Assembly (NCBI GenBank): GCA_030627905.1
Contig: DAOVRZ010000128.1
Span: 1-14,662 of the forward strand
Source of the DNA: JAGMES01 sp023128035
GTDB lineage: Bacteria > Bacillota > Halanaerobiia > DY22613
Direction of reading: 5' to 3'
Length of the DNA: 14,662 nucleotides
Within the stretch, counting starts at the first letter, position 1. Every line of letters begins with the position of its first letter. The position numbers were made by a program, and so were the translations under genes. This document shows positions 6,532 to 14,319 of the stretch, piece after piece. Under the pieces are notes generated by a model. The model was not told the origin of the DNA, did no database searches, and saw only the letters and a program-made list of their open reading frames with translations.

Positions 6532-7359
6532 CTAACCTAATTCTACACAAGCTTTATCATAATCTTCTACACCAGGAGCATTTCCATGCCATGCTGCTGT
6601 ATCCTCCATGAAGGAAACACCTTTACCTTTAATAGTTTTAGCCACAATCATCACTGGCTTACCAGTGTAAGATTTCGCTTCTTTTAAAGCATTAACTACA
6701 GCTTCCATATCATGACCATCTATTTCGAGTACATGCCATCCAAACGCCTTAAACTTATCTGAAGCAGGAGATACATCCATAATTTCTGATGTACGACCTA
6801 CCAATTGAACACCATTATAATCCAAAATAGCAACCAGATTGTCCAGTTTATAATGAGCTGCAGCCATAATTGCTTCCCAAACTTGTCCTTCCTGCATCTC
6901 TCCATCACCAATCAAGGTATAAACTGTATAGTCTTTTTGGTCTAATCTACCTGCAAGAGCCATCCCAACCGCAGCAGAAATTCCCTGGCCTAAAGAACCT
7001 GTAGACATATCTACTCCAGGAGTACCCTTCATATCTGGATGTCCTTGCAAATGTTGATTAATTTTACGAAGATGGTTCAAATCTTCTTTAGGAAAATATC
7101 CTTGCTCTGCTAAAGCGGCATACAATACCGGTGCTGCGTGACCTTTTGACAGGACAAACCGATCCCGATCTTCCATTTTTGGGTTTTCTGGATCAATGTT
7201 CATCACATGAAAATAAAGAGCTGTAACAACCTCAGAAGCTGAAAGAGAGCCACCTGGGTGACCTGAACCTGCTTGATGGATCATTGATAAAATATCTCTT
7301 CTTATTACTTTAGCTTGCTCTTTAAGTTCTTGAATCGACTCTAAATACTTTCTTTTCAT
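6532..7359 (-). CDS. Transketolase, N-terminal subunit
   Basis: The thiamine-diphosphate binding half of the split transketolase, partner of the gene immediately downstream. The 275 residues match the usual size. GSGHPGG (31-37) and SKGHAAPVLY are the N-terminal substrate-site motifs. LIGDGEMQEGQVWEA (GDG at 151-153) with Asn182 in ILDYNGVQ forms the diphosphate and magnesium binding motif GDG-x~28-N. The ATG follows GGAGGTTACAGG. It lies 24 bases after yitT and seems cotranscribed with the surface-polymer genes. The alternative, a DXP synthase half, is excluded by the GSGHPGG and GPDGATHQ motifs of the pair. Confidence 0.95.
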   Translation of the reverse strand: MKRKYLESIQELKEQAKVIRRDILSMIHQAGSGHPGGSLSASEVVTALYFHVMNIDPENPKMEDRDRFVLSKGHAAPVLYAALAEQGYFPKEDLNHLRKINQHLQGHPDMKGTPGVDMSTGSLGQGISAAVGMALAGRLDQKDYTVYTLIGDGEMQEGQVWEAIMAAAHYKLDNLVAILDYNGVQLVGRTSEIMDVSPASDKFKAFGWHVLEIDGHDMEAVVNALKEAKSYTGKPVMIVAKTIKGKGVSFMEDTAAWHGNAPGVEDYDKACVELG

Positions 7360-7383
7360 CCTGTAACCTCCTCAATTTATTTA

Positions 7384-8241
7384 TTAGTCTACATTAAACT
7401 CCCTAAAACCTTCACCCATAACCTCGTGAACCTCAGTTAAAATGACAAAAGATTTAGGATCAGTACGATATACCAAGCGTTTAAGTCCAGTTACTTCAGC
7501 ACGACTAACAACTGCTAATAAAACATTCTTCTCTTTTCCAGTATATCCACCTCTACCATTTAGATAAGTAACTCCACGACCCATAGTTTTAAAGATCTCT
7601 TCTTTGATCTCATCAGAATAATCTGATATGATAAAAACTGCCTTAGAAAGATTAAATCCTTCTTGAACAAGGTCAATTACCTTACTAGTAACAAATAGTG
7701 AGACAACCGCATATAATGCTAACTCTGCGTTAAAAGCAATTCCTGCAAGGGTTACAACCATTGCATCTATGATAAGAAGACCCTGCCCAATACTAAAAGC
7801 GGGAAAAAAGTGATGTAATAAAGTTGCCATCAAATCTGTTCCACCAGTAGTTCCTTTTGATTTAAATACAAGCCCAATACCTAAACCTGCTAACCCACCT
7901 CCGTATAAACTAGCTAAAAGGGGATCATGAGTTAAAACTGGTAGATAGGGAGCTAAAAACTCCAGGCTCACTGATAAAGCAATAATTCCATAAAAAGTCC
8001 TTGCTCCCATATGCTTACCTATTACCTTAACACCAAAAAGAAATAACGGTATATTAATAATTAGCATTACAATACCTGGAGAAAAATTAAATAAATGATA
8101 AATAACTGTTGCTAAACCGCTTACCCCTCCAGCTGCAATCTTATTAGGAATTAAAAATATAGCAAGACCAACGGCCGTCAAAATGCTCCCAACTGTAATC
8201 CCCAGATAATCAATAGCCACGCGTTTAAATTTCTTTGTCAT
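7384..8241 (-). CDS. YitT family membrane protein (with C-terminal DUF2179 domain)
   Basis: An integral membrane protein of unknown transport or regulatory role, common and multi-copy in Firmicutes. The first about 190 residues contain five or six hydrophobic segments with family hallmarks IPNKIAAGGVSGLATVIYH and FKSKGTTGGTDLMA. The cytosolic DUF2179 domain (about 200-280) includes VFIISDYSDEI and GRGVTYLNGRGGYTG. At 285 residues it is full length. Its ATG overlaps the TGA of the glycosyltransferase gene (ATGA), indicating translational coupling. The location inside a cell-wall polymer operon is suggestive, but no substrate can be read from the sequence. Confidence 0.93.
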   Translation of the reverse strand: MTKKFKRVAIDYLGITVGSILTAVGLAIFLIPNKIAAGGVSGLATVIYHLFNFSPGIVMLIINIPLFLFGVKVIGKHMGARTFYGIIALSVSLEFLAPYLPVLTHDPLLASLYGGGLAGLGIGLVFKSKGTTGGTDLMATLLHHFFPAFSIGQGLLIIDAMVVTLAGIAFNAELALYAVVSLFVTSKVIDLVQEGFNLSKAVFIISDYSDEIKEEIFKTMGRGVTYLNGRGGYTGKEKNVLLAVVSRAEVTGLKRLVYRTDPKSFVILTEVHEVMGEGFREFNVD

Positions 8242-8978
8242 TTAATTCTACGCTCCTTATACCTTGCTGCATATAAAATAAATTTAGGTAAAGACATCAT
8301 TCTGAAAAACCGAGTTGGTTCCTTTAGTAATCTATAAAACCACTCTAAATGTAAATCTTGCCACAGTTTAGGTGCGCGTTTCTTATTCCCAGCCCATATA
8401 TCAATACTCCCACCAATTCCGATAGATACAGGAATCTGACACAGATCTTTATATTTAGAAATAAAAACTTCCTGTCTCAGAGCTCCCATACCAACTAATA
8501 ATATGTCAGGTTTTAACCTCTGAAGTTCCTCTAATAACTTAGGCTGGTTTTCATCATTTAGATAACCATGATGTGTTCCTACAATATTTAATCCTGAGTA
8601 TTTTTTTGTTAAATGTTCTTTGGCCTTAAGTGGTATATCTGGTGCTCCACCTAAAAGATAAACTGAATAACCATTCTTTTGAGCAAGATCAAATAGTCTA
8701 GTTGAAAGATCAAAACCAGTTACTCTCTCAGGAATTTCTACTCCCATGAAATATCGAGCAGCCAAAATTAAGCCAATCCCATCTGGAACTACCAGATCAG
8801 CCTGATTCATGATCTTAAGAAACTCTTCATTTTCCTGAGCAGTCATCACCATCTCCGGATTTCCAGTAATGATATGCCGAAAATGCTCACGGTTATTTAT
8901 CGTCTCTTCAATCCATGAAAGTGTTTCTTCCATACTTATAATCATTACTTGTACACCAAGTACTTCTATCTTCTTCAT
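8238..8978 (-). CDS. WecG/TagA/CpsF family glycosyltransferase
   Basis: Family members transfer N-acetylmannosamine (or a related sugar) from UDP to an undecaprenyl-linked acceptor at the membrane during synthesis of teichoic acid or other wall polymers. The 246 residues carry the family motifs: HIITGNPEMVM (35-45), VVPDGIGLILAA (Asp66 at the proposed catalytic Asp position), RVTGFDLS (Arg85) and DILLVGMGALRQE. Also present are IGIGGSIDIWAG and the basic C-terminal tail LEWFYRLLKEPTRFFR, which in TagA enzymes mediates membrane attachment. The ATG follows GATGGTGATC, which can pair with the 3' end of 16S rRNA. It sits 17 bases after csaB and overlaps yitT by four bases. The exact sugar is unknown; a role in the pyruvylated secondary wall polymer fits the neighbours. 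Confidence 0.93.
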   Translation of the reverse strand: MKKIEVLGVQVMIISMEETLSWIEETINNREHFRHIITGNPEMVMTAQENEEFLKIMNQADLVVPDGIGLILAARYFMGVEIPERVTGFDLSTRLFDLAQKNGYSVYLLGGAPDIPLKAKEHLTKKYSGLNIVGTHHGYLNDENQPKLLEELQRLKPDILLVGMGALRQEVFISKYKDLCQIPVSIGIGGSIDIWAGNKKRAPKLWQDLHLEWFYRLLKEPTRFFRMMSLPKFILYAARYKERRIK

Positions 8979-8995
8979 ATGATCACCATCATCTT

Positions 8996-10108
8996 TCAGT
9001 TTAACAATTTTAAAACCATTTGGGCATTTTCTTGAGCAATTTTCTTAAGATTTGTCATTGCTGTTTCAATCCTATCGATATGAAACTGGCGATTATGAAG
9101 ACGTTCCACTACTTCTCTATATAAAATTTCAGTATCTAGCTTTTCAACACTACTAATAGGTTTGTCACCAATTCTACGCAAAAAACTATCTATCTTCGGA
9201 TCGTAACTAATTCCCAAATGAGCAACATTACAGACAGCAGAGAAAATCAATGCATGTAATCGAATTCCAATAAGAAAATCTAACTCTTGATAAACTGATA
9301 AAAGTTCATCTGGCTGATAAAACTCTCTTAGAATATTTACATTAGAAAGCTCTTGGGCCATCTCTAAACAAAAATCCAAATCTTGCCCAATATGCATAGG
9401 AATCAGTAAAATCTCCGCTTTATCCTCTGCTTGCAACCGTTTGGCAACTTCAATCAAAGATTGCTGAAATTTCTTTAATCCCTTCCATGGGCGTGGAGCA
9501 ATTCCGATCAGAGGACGATCCTCATTTAAGCATTTCTTTTTCAACTCCAAAATCTTGTGATATTCTTCGTTTTCAGGAATGGTAGGTTTCGCGCGCGCGC
9601 GTAAAAGAACTACAGGATCAACTGTTACTTCCAACTCAGGGCGTTTTATACCCAAATCTTTTAGAAGATTTAAAGATTCTTGATCCCTTACTGTGATCAG
9701 TTTAACTCTATTTGCAACAAGATGAGTCAATCTTCGTCCAAAACCTTTTTCAATAGGGCCAACTCCCTGAGCATAAAAAGCCACTTTTTTACCCAAAGCC
9801 CTTGCCATTCCAACAACACCCAAATAATATGGAATTGTCATTTGACTCGTTACATCCTGTAGCAAACTCCCACCACCGCTGATCAAAAGATCTGACCACC
9901 GTAAAGCTTTAAAAACTTCACCCATTTTCCAGCGATCTACAGCCTTAACTCCATAACGTTCACTTGTCTTTTCGGGGTTTTTCGATAAAACCAGAATCTC
10001 CAGTGAAGAATCTTCCGCCCTCAAAGCCTGAATAATAGATTGAAGAACAGCTTCATCACCCAAATTATCAAATCCATAATAACCAGAAAGGACAATCCGT
10101 TTACTCAT
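8996..10108 (-). CDS. csaB: Polysaccharide pyruvyl transferase CsaB
   Basis: CsaB adds a pyruvate ketal from phosphoenolpyruvate to a sugar of the secondary cell-wall polymer, making the site bound by SLH domains. The 370-residue protein has IVLSGYYGFDNLGDEAVL at the N-terminus, SDLLISGGGSLLQDVTS, KVAFYAQGVGPIEKGFGRRL, PRPWKGL and the C-terminal DFLIGIRLHALIFSA, all characteristic of this family. The ATG at 10108 is chosen because GAGGAG lies eight bases upstream; the TTG at 10114 is too close to it. The gene overlaps the DUF5693 stop by eight bases. It contains a run of alternating CG at 9590-9601 encoding Arg-Ala-Arg-Ala, unusual in this AT-rich DNA. It implies that this bacterium makes pyruvylated polymer and probably SLH proteins. 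Confidence 0.95.
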   Translation of the reverse strand: MSKRIVLSGYYGFDNLGDEAVLQSIIQALRAEDSSLEILVLSKNPEKTSERYGVKAVDRWKMGEVFKALRWSDLLISGGGSLLQDVTSQMTIPYYLGVVGMARALGKKVAFYAQGVGPIEKGFGRRLTHLVANRVKLITVRDQESLNLLKDLGIKRPELEVTVDPVVLLRARAKPTIPENEEYHKILELKKKCLNEDRPLIGIAPRPWKGLKKFQQSLIEVAKRLQAEDKAEILLIPMHIGQDLDFCLEMAQELSNVNILREFYQPDELLSVYQELDFLIGIRLHALIFSAVCNVAHLGISYDPKIDSFLRRIGDKPISSVEKLDTEILYREVVERLHNRQFHIDRIETAMTNLKKIAQENAQMVLKLLN

Positions 10109-12104
10109 AAACAAATCTCCTCATCTTTCTCCATAATTTACTACCGATCTGATAAACCATAATCAAAATTAAACCTAACAATATTCCTAAAACTGCTCCC
10201 CATAGAGTACGAACTATTGAAACAATAACAGGGGTATGAATATGTGCAAAAGTATTAACTATATTTATTTGACCAATGGAACCCAAAATCATTAATGGTA
10301 ATAACCATTTCCCTTTATTTTTAATCCCATAATATAGAGCCAACAACATAAATGGGTGACCAATAGCAAACTCCTTAAATCTCGGCCTAAAAACTAAGAG
10401 CTTTTCTAAAAAGTCACGCAAGGTAAGTTCCAAAGCTGGTATCGGTAAAATTGGAAAATTTCCAGTACGTCCAATGTAAAGAATTCCTACTATCCCAATT
10501 AATCCAAAAATCATCAGATGACTATAACGGACTGGTTGATTTAACCATGTAAATCCATTCTTCAGCATTCCTGCGGTTTTAGTAACATCTTTTGCAAAAA
10601 GATGCTCTTTTAAATAATAAAGTGCTATGATGAGAAGTGGTAAAACAAAAGATAATTTAATTCCTCTAAACTGATTGATCTGATAAAGATAACGAAGATC
10701 ACTCAATAGCCCAACCACATAAAGAACACCGATAGAGGTTATCCCAGTAATCTTTATAAATTGTAAAATAACTTTTGCTTTTCTCTTTTCAACTCCATTA
10801 TTTTCTTTAATTAAGCCCTGAAATCCTTCTATAACCGCAAGAGATGGCAAAACAAAAGAAGCTACTAAGGCTAATAAATCTCTGGTTTGCAAAACATATC
10901 CTTTAGAAGCTAGAATAAAAGTACCAAGACCTCCTAGAACCACCAAACCATAATCCAACCAATCAGGTAAAACTATAAACCGATTGACAAGTAATAGACT
11001 AGCAGCAATAACTCCTAAAGAAATAAGTCCAATCCAGACTATTCCCGTTCTCCATTCAGAGAAAGGTTTGGCTACACCCAAACGATACCCACTCTTGCTT
11101 AAATTATTTTGTAAATCCTTTATCAAGCGAAGATTCAACGCTAAAGGTTTCTCGGCGCCTTTTTCAGTTAAAAATGGTCTCAAATATACAACACGCACAT
11201 TTCGTTCTTTAATCGCTCTAATATAACGATCCAATACCTTTTCATAAGAGTATTTATCCATCTCTTTTTGTTGTAAACTATGCACTCGAACGATTTCAAA
11301 ATCTTTTATAACAGCTAATTCTCTAATACCCTCCTGGTATCCAATAAAAGGTTCGATCATACCAACAGTATAATCCTTTAAGATATCAGCTGTTTCTTTC
11401 AAATGATTGGGATTCCCAAGTATACTTACACCAGCAAAAATGATCTTAGAAATCTCACCTTTACTCTGTAAATCTTGCAAAATATCTGGCAGCATAGCTA
11501 ATTCTTCTTTGGTATCACTAAAACGAGGTATCAATCTTAAACCTGCTTCATTAATCATCTCAATCTCACAATCGCTAAAACCTAACGGTATATCTAAAAA
11601 TTCTGAATCACCATCTTCAATTTCTATAACATAAAGATTCTTAGCTAAATCCTTTGTTCCTTTAATCAAGTAATCAGGCAAGTCTTCAATTAAAGTGTAA
11701 AGCTTATTATATGTAGCTTTATCCTGAAAAATTAGAAAAATATTGTTCATGCTTGCACGAAAGTCCTCGTCATAAAGTCCATTAACCACAGGATTAATTT
11801 CTCCATTTAAAAAATATTCACGAAGCAAATCCTGTCCATCAAGTATAACTACCTGATTATCTTTTACATAATCGATAAGTTTTTTTTCGTAAATAGCAAC
11901 TGACGTAACCCCAGAGTCTTTAAAACTCTGTAAAAGGTCAGGCATAGGCTGTCTTACCACCTTTTGTAAATCTTGAAGTGAACTCCAATCTAAAACTACT
12001 TCAACATCTGGACTGGCCTGTTCAATTTGATGACGTCCGATCATCACTACTAAACTGACAAATAGACTCAACAATATAACTCCCATTAAGACTTTTCTCT
12101 TCAT
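10101..12104 (-). CDS. DUF5693 family polytopic membrane protein
   Basis: Function unknown; members commonly sit directly before csaB in Firmicutes. The 667 residues (from the ATG at 12104) contain an N-terminal transmembrane segment (about 6-24) and then an extracytoplasmic region of about 330 residues starting VVLDWSSLQDLQK. About eight or nine hydrophobic helices follow from near residue 355 to the end. The soluble part contains VTSVAIYEKKL and VRVVYLRPFL, and the membrane part contains VFRPRFKEFAIGHPFML, a conserved family stretch as I recall it. The ATG is preceded by TGGGGGTC, a wobble-pairing ribosome site; an in-frame GTG 15 bases upstream lies on that site and is less likely. Topology and linkage suggest export, assembly or ligation of the pyruvylated wall polymer, but this is inference. 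Confidence 0.88.
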   Translation of the reverse strand: MKRKVLMGVILLSLFVSLVVMIGRHQIEQASPDVEVVLDWSSLQDLQKVVRQPMPDLLQSFKDSGVTSVAIYEKKLIDYVKDNQVVILDGQDLLREYFLNGEINPVVNGLYDEDFRASMNNIFLIFQDKATYNKLYTLIEDLPDYLIKGTKDLAKNLYVIEIEDGDSEFLDIPLGFSDCEIEMINEAGLRLIPRFSDTKEELAMLPDILQDLQSKGEISKIIFAGVSILGNPNHLKETADILKDYTVGMIEPFIGYQEGIRELAVIKDFEIVRVHSLQQKEMDKYSYEKVLDRYIRAIKERNVRVVYLRPFLTEKGAEKPLALNLRLIKDLQNNLSKSGYRLGVAKPFSEWRTGIVWIGLISLGVIAASLLLVNRFIVLPDWLDYGLVVLGGLGTFILASKGYVLQTRDLLALVASFVLPSLAVIEGFQGLIKENNGVEKRKAKVILQFIKITGITSIGVLYVVGLLSDLRYLYQINQFRGIKLSFVLPLLIIALYYLKEHLFAKDVTKTAGMLKNGFTWLNQPVRYSHLMIFGLIGIVGILYIGRTGNFPILPIPALELTLRDFLEKLLVFRPRFKEFAIGHPFMLLALYYGIKNKGKWLLPLMILGSIGQINIVNTFAHIHTPVIVSIVRTLWGAVLGILLGLILIMVYQIGSKLWRKMRRFVYE

Positions 12105-12227
12105 AGTAGAGACCCCCACAATGCAAATTTTAACATTAACGCGTTTAAATACTTCTACTTTATCTTCACAAAACCCTTTTGTTTGAATATTTAGAATAAC
12201 TCATTATATGATTCGTCCACAAGAAGG

Positions 12228-12257
12228 ATTTTATCCACGAAAGACAATTTTCTTCAA
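12228..12257 (-). promoter_or_regulatory. Candidate promoter of the DUF5693-csaB-tagA-yitT-tkt operon
   Basis: On the minus strand TTGAAG (12252-12257), an 18-base spacer and TAAAAT (12228-12233). A perfect TATAAT also occurs at 12203-12208 but has no convincing -35 hexamer. The segment lies directly after the upstream terminator, where the operon promoter is expected. Which of the two is used cannot be decided here. Confidence 0.4.
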
Positions 12258-12287
12258 TAAAATAGCTGCGTATAATATTACGCAGCT
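12258..12287 (-). terminator. Rho-independent terminator after the DUF2993 gene
   Basis: AGCTGCGTA (12264-12272) and TACGCAGCT (12279-12287) form a perfect 9-bp stem with a six-base loop. On the minus strand it is followed by ATTTTATT; on the plus strand TTTT follows, so it could work in both directions. It begins six bases beyond the stop codon. Confidence 0.85.
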
Positions 12288-12293
12288 TTTCAA

Positions 12294-12989
12294 TTATTGT
12301 CTACTTCCTCCTAAAATGAAAAGTTTTCCACCTTCAAGGTAAATTTCATTTAAAACTAAAGGTAACAGAAACTGTTCCAATTTTAAATCAAACTCTAATT
12401 CTTCAAGAGCTTTAGTTATAAACGAAGGCAGTTTCATTTCACCACTTTTCAAATCTTTAGGATGATATCGAATTGTATAATTATCTATAATCTCAAAATA
12501 ACCTGATAACTCAAAATCAAAAGAAGAACCAAAAAACATAATTTGAAAATTAAGAATCACTTGATTTGAATTGAAAACTACATCAAGATCTGCAGATAGC
12601 TTTTCAATCATAGGAATTGTAGTTTGAAGATAATCTTCCACATCATCTTCAAGAATTACTGCTTTGAAAAAAGTATTATTTCCTTTGATCGCTTTAACTT
12701 GAGATTCAGTCTTTGAAAATACTAAATTTTCATACCGTGCAGTCAACTCTTCAATCCTAAGACCTTGACTCTCAACCCCTTTTACCTGAACGGAACCGTG
12801 CTGCACCTGTCCTGCCAGCAAAAGAAAAGCTGGTCTGGATGATATATTAACCGTGATTAGTTCTACTTTTTCTACCTGTTCTCTTAAACTCGCTTCCACC
12901 TGTTTTTCATAATAACCAGGTAACAAAAGTTCTGATAACCCCCAAGTCAAAACTAAAACTACAATCAAACCAGCGATCCCATATTTCAA
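12294..12989 (-). CDS. DUF2993 domain protein (LmeA-like, envelope lipid-binding fold)
   Basis: The 231-residue product has one N-terminal transmembrane or signal segment (about 3-24). The rest resembles DUF2993: YYEKQVEASLREQV, then VNISSRPAFLLLAGQVQ and LRIEELTARYENLVF, then beta-rich repeats. The mycobacterial member LmeA is a periplasmic phospholipid-binding protein; other members are uncharacterised. Start is TTG at 12989, supported by AGAGGTGA seven bases upstream, and no ATG lies near. It follows prfB by about 140 bases that contain unusual inverted repeats, and is closed by a terminator. It may be cotranscribed with prfB, although a separate promoter cannot be excluded. Function in this organism is unknown. 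Confidence 0.75.
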   Translation of the reverse strand: MKYGIAGLIVVLVLTWGLSELLLPGYYEKQVEASLREQVEKVELITVNISSRPAFLLLAGQVQHGSVQVKGVESQGLRIEELTARYENLVFSKTESQVKAIKGNNTFFKAVILEDDVEDYLQTTIPMIEKLSADLDVVFNSNQVILNFQIMFFGSSFDFELSGYFEIIDNYTIRYHPKDLKSGEMKLPSFITKALEELEFDLKLEQFLLPLVLNEIYLEGGKLFILGGSRQ

Positions 12990-13023
12990 AGTGGTTCACC
13001 TCTATTTTTTCCTTTTTAAAGTC

Positions 13024-13047
13024 GAAATAATAACAAGTTATTATTTC
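13024..13047. repeat. 24-bp AT-rich perfect dyad upstream of the DUF2993 gene
   Basis: GAAATAATAAC and GTTATTATTTC are exact reverse complements separated by two bases. Short outer arms (AAGTCG and CGACTT, at 13019-13024 and 13058-13063) extend the symmetry with a ten-base insertion on one side. It lies 35 bases before the TTG start. No T run follows, so it is not a standard terminator. It could be an operator or an RNA hairpin. Confidence 0.6.
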
Positions 13048-13052
13048 TTAAG

Positions 13053-13166
13053 TTTAACGACTTCAGAAGGGGATTTAAACCGCCCATTGAAGTTTTAACA
13101 TTATATTCAAATTATTCCATTCCCACCTATCGAGAGGAGGACTTCCCCTTCTGAAATGTCGTTAAA
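13053..13166. repeat. Long-range inverted repeat spanning the end of prfB
   Basis: The 20 bases at 13053-13072 (TTTAACGACTTCAGAAGGGG) and the 22 bases at 13145-13166 are reverse complements apart from one two-base insertion. They are separated by 72 bases. The right arm lies inside the last codons of prfB, the left arm is in the spacer, and the prfB stop codon is in the loop. Confidence 0.85.
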
Positions 13167-14243
13167 TATGCCTGGATGAAAGAACCCAAGTTTCCATCCA
13201 TCACTTTCTGAACATTACCTTCTTCAACATTCGTACGATGATCTTTAATCATATTATAAGGATGGAAGACATAAGAACGAATCTGATTACCCCAGGCGAT
13301 CTCTTTATATTCACCCTTAATTTCATCCATTTCGGCCTCTTGCTGTGCTTTATAAAATTCATATAATCTAGCCTTTAAAACTTTCATAGCCATATCCCGA
13401 TTTTTATGCTGAGAACGCTCATTTTGACATTGAACAACAATACCTGTAGGCAAGTGAGTAATTCGTACCGCAGAGTCTGTTGTATTTATATGCTGCCCTC
13501 CAGCTCCACTTGCACGATAAGTATCTATTTTAAGTTCAGATGTATCAATATCTACTTGAACATCATCATCAATCTCTGGCAAAACATCAACCGATGAAAA
13601 GGATGTATGGCGGCGACCTGCGGAATCAAAAGGAGAGATTCGAACTAAACGATGGACTCCCCGTTCTCCCTTTAAATAGCCATATGCATAATCACCCTTT
13701 AGCAATAGTGTCACACTCTTAATTCCTGCTTCATCACCATTTAAAAATTCCAAAGTCTCTAGCTGATAACCATTGGTTTCAGCCCAGCGGGTGTACATTC
13801 TTAAAAGCATAGAAGCCCAATCCTGTGATTCAGTACCTCCAGCTCCTGGATGAATAGAGAGAATTGCATTATTAGCATCATATTCATCACCTAATAGGGT
13901 TCTCAATTCTAATTCATCTATTTCTTCTTTCAAAGTTTTAAGTTCAACTTCCACCTCTTTTAGAGTATGCTGATCATCCTCTTCTTCCGCCATCTCTAAT
14001 AAAACAATTAAATCTTCAACTGTAGACATTAAACCTTCATGATATTCAATTCTCTTTTTTAAATTACTGACCTCTTGAGTAATCTTCTGAGCTATCTCAG
14101 GTTTATTCCAAAAGTTTGGTACACTCATCTCTTTTTCTAAGTCGGCTTGTTTTTTCTTTAGGCCAGCCAAGTCAAAGAGATTCACCCAAATCTTTTAATT
14201 TTTTCAGTTGCATTTCTAATTCTTTAGCATATTCACGAAACAC
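13127..14243 (-). CDS. prfB: Peptide chain release factor 2 (RF2), made by +1 programmed frameshifting
   Basis: RF2 recognises UAA and UGA in the ribosomal A site and triggers release of the peptide. The open frame from 14185 lacks the true N-terminus. A GTG at 14243, preceded by AAAGGAGTGA, starts 23 codons (beginning FREYAKELEMQLKKLKDL after the initiator) that end at CTT TGA C. Skipping the T at 14174 continues into DLAGLKKKQ, giving 371 residues. The codon-reading SPF motif is at 203-205 and the catalytic GGQ at 248-250, close to E. coli RF2 (205-207 and 250-252). The residue matching E. coli Thr246 is Ala here, as in most bacteria. The rest, including GAGGTESQDWASMLLRMY and KNRDMAMKVLKARL, is standard. 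It has its own promoter, follows cysS, and ends in TAG, which RF2 does not read. Confidence 0.97.
14171..14187 (-). promoter_or_regulatory. prfB +1 programmed frameshift site
   Basis: On the minus strand the message reads CTT TGA C (14177-14171), with an internal Shine-Dalgarno-like GGGTGA (14187-14182) four bases before CTT. When RF2 is scarce the ribosome pauses at UGA, the Leu-tRNA slips from CUU to UUU and translation resumes at GAC. This is the known autoregulatory circuit of bacterial prfB genes. Confidence 0.96.
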
Positions 14244-14250
14244 GATAACT

Positions 14251-14283
14251 TCACTCCTTTAACAAAGTATTTAGAACATTCAC
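14251..14283 (-). CDS. Putative ten-residue leader ORF upstream of prfB
   Basis: GTG at 14283 lies eight bases after GGAG (14295-14292) and opens a frame encoding MNVLNTLLKE, closed by UGA at 14253-14251. The last codons AAG GAG TGA are the ribosome binding site of prfB itself (AAAGGAGTGA), so translation of the leader would directly affect initiation at prfB. The stop is UGA, which only RF2 reads. Whether the leader is translated is unknown; it could be chance. Confidence 0.4.
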   Translation of the reverse strand: MNVLNTLLKE

Positions 14284-14319
14284 GAAAAATTCTCCAAATA
14301 AAAAATTAAATCCACCTCT

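Noticed and set aside
5582..6550. The upstream ATG at 6550 as start of the transketolase C-subunit
   Set aside because: It would overlap the end of the N-subunit gene and has no ribosome site, while the ATG at 6517 follows GAGGAGGGG and starts the conserved protein.
12213..12239. Two DnaA-box-like sequences (TCGTCCACA and TTATCCACG)
   Set aside because: They match the TTATCCACA consensus at seven and eight of nine bases, and no dnaA, dnaN, AT-rich unwinding element or GC-skew evidence is present. Two near-matches can occur by chance.
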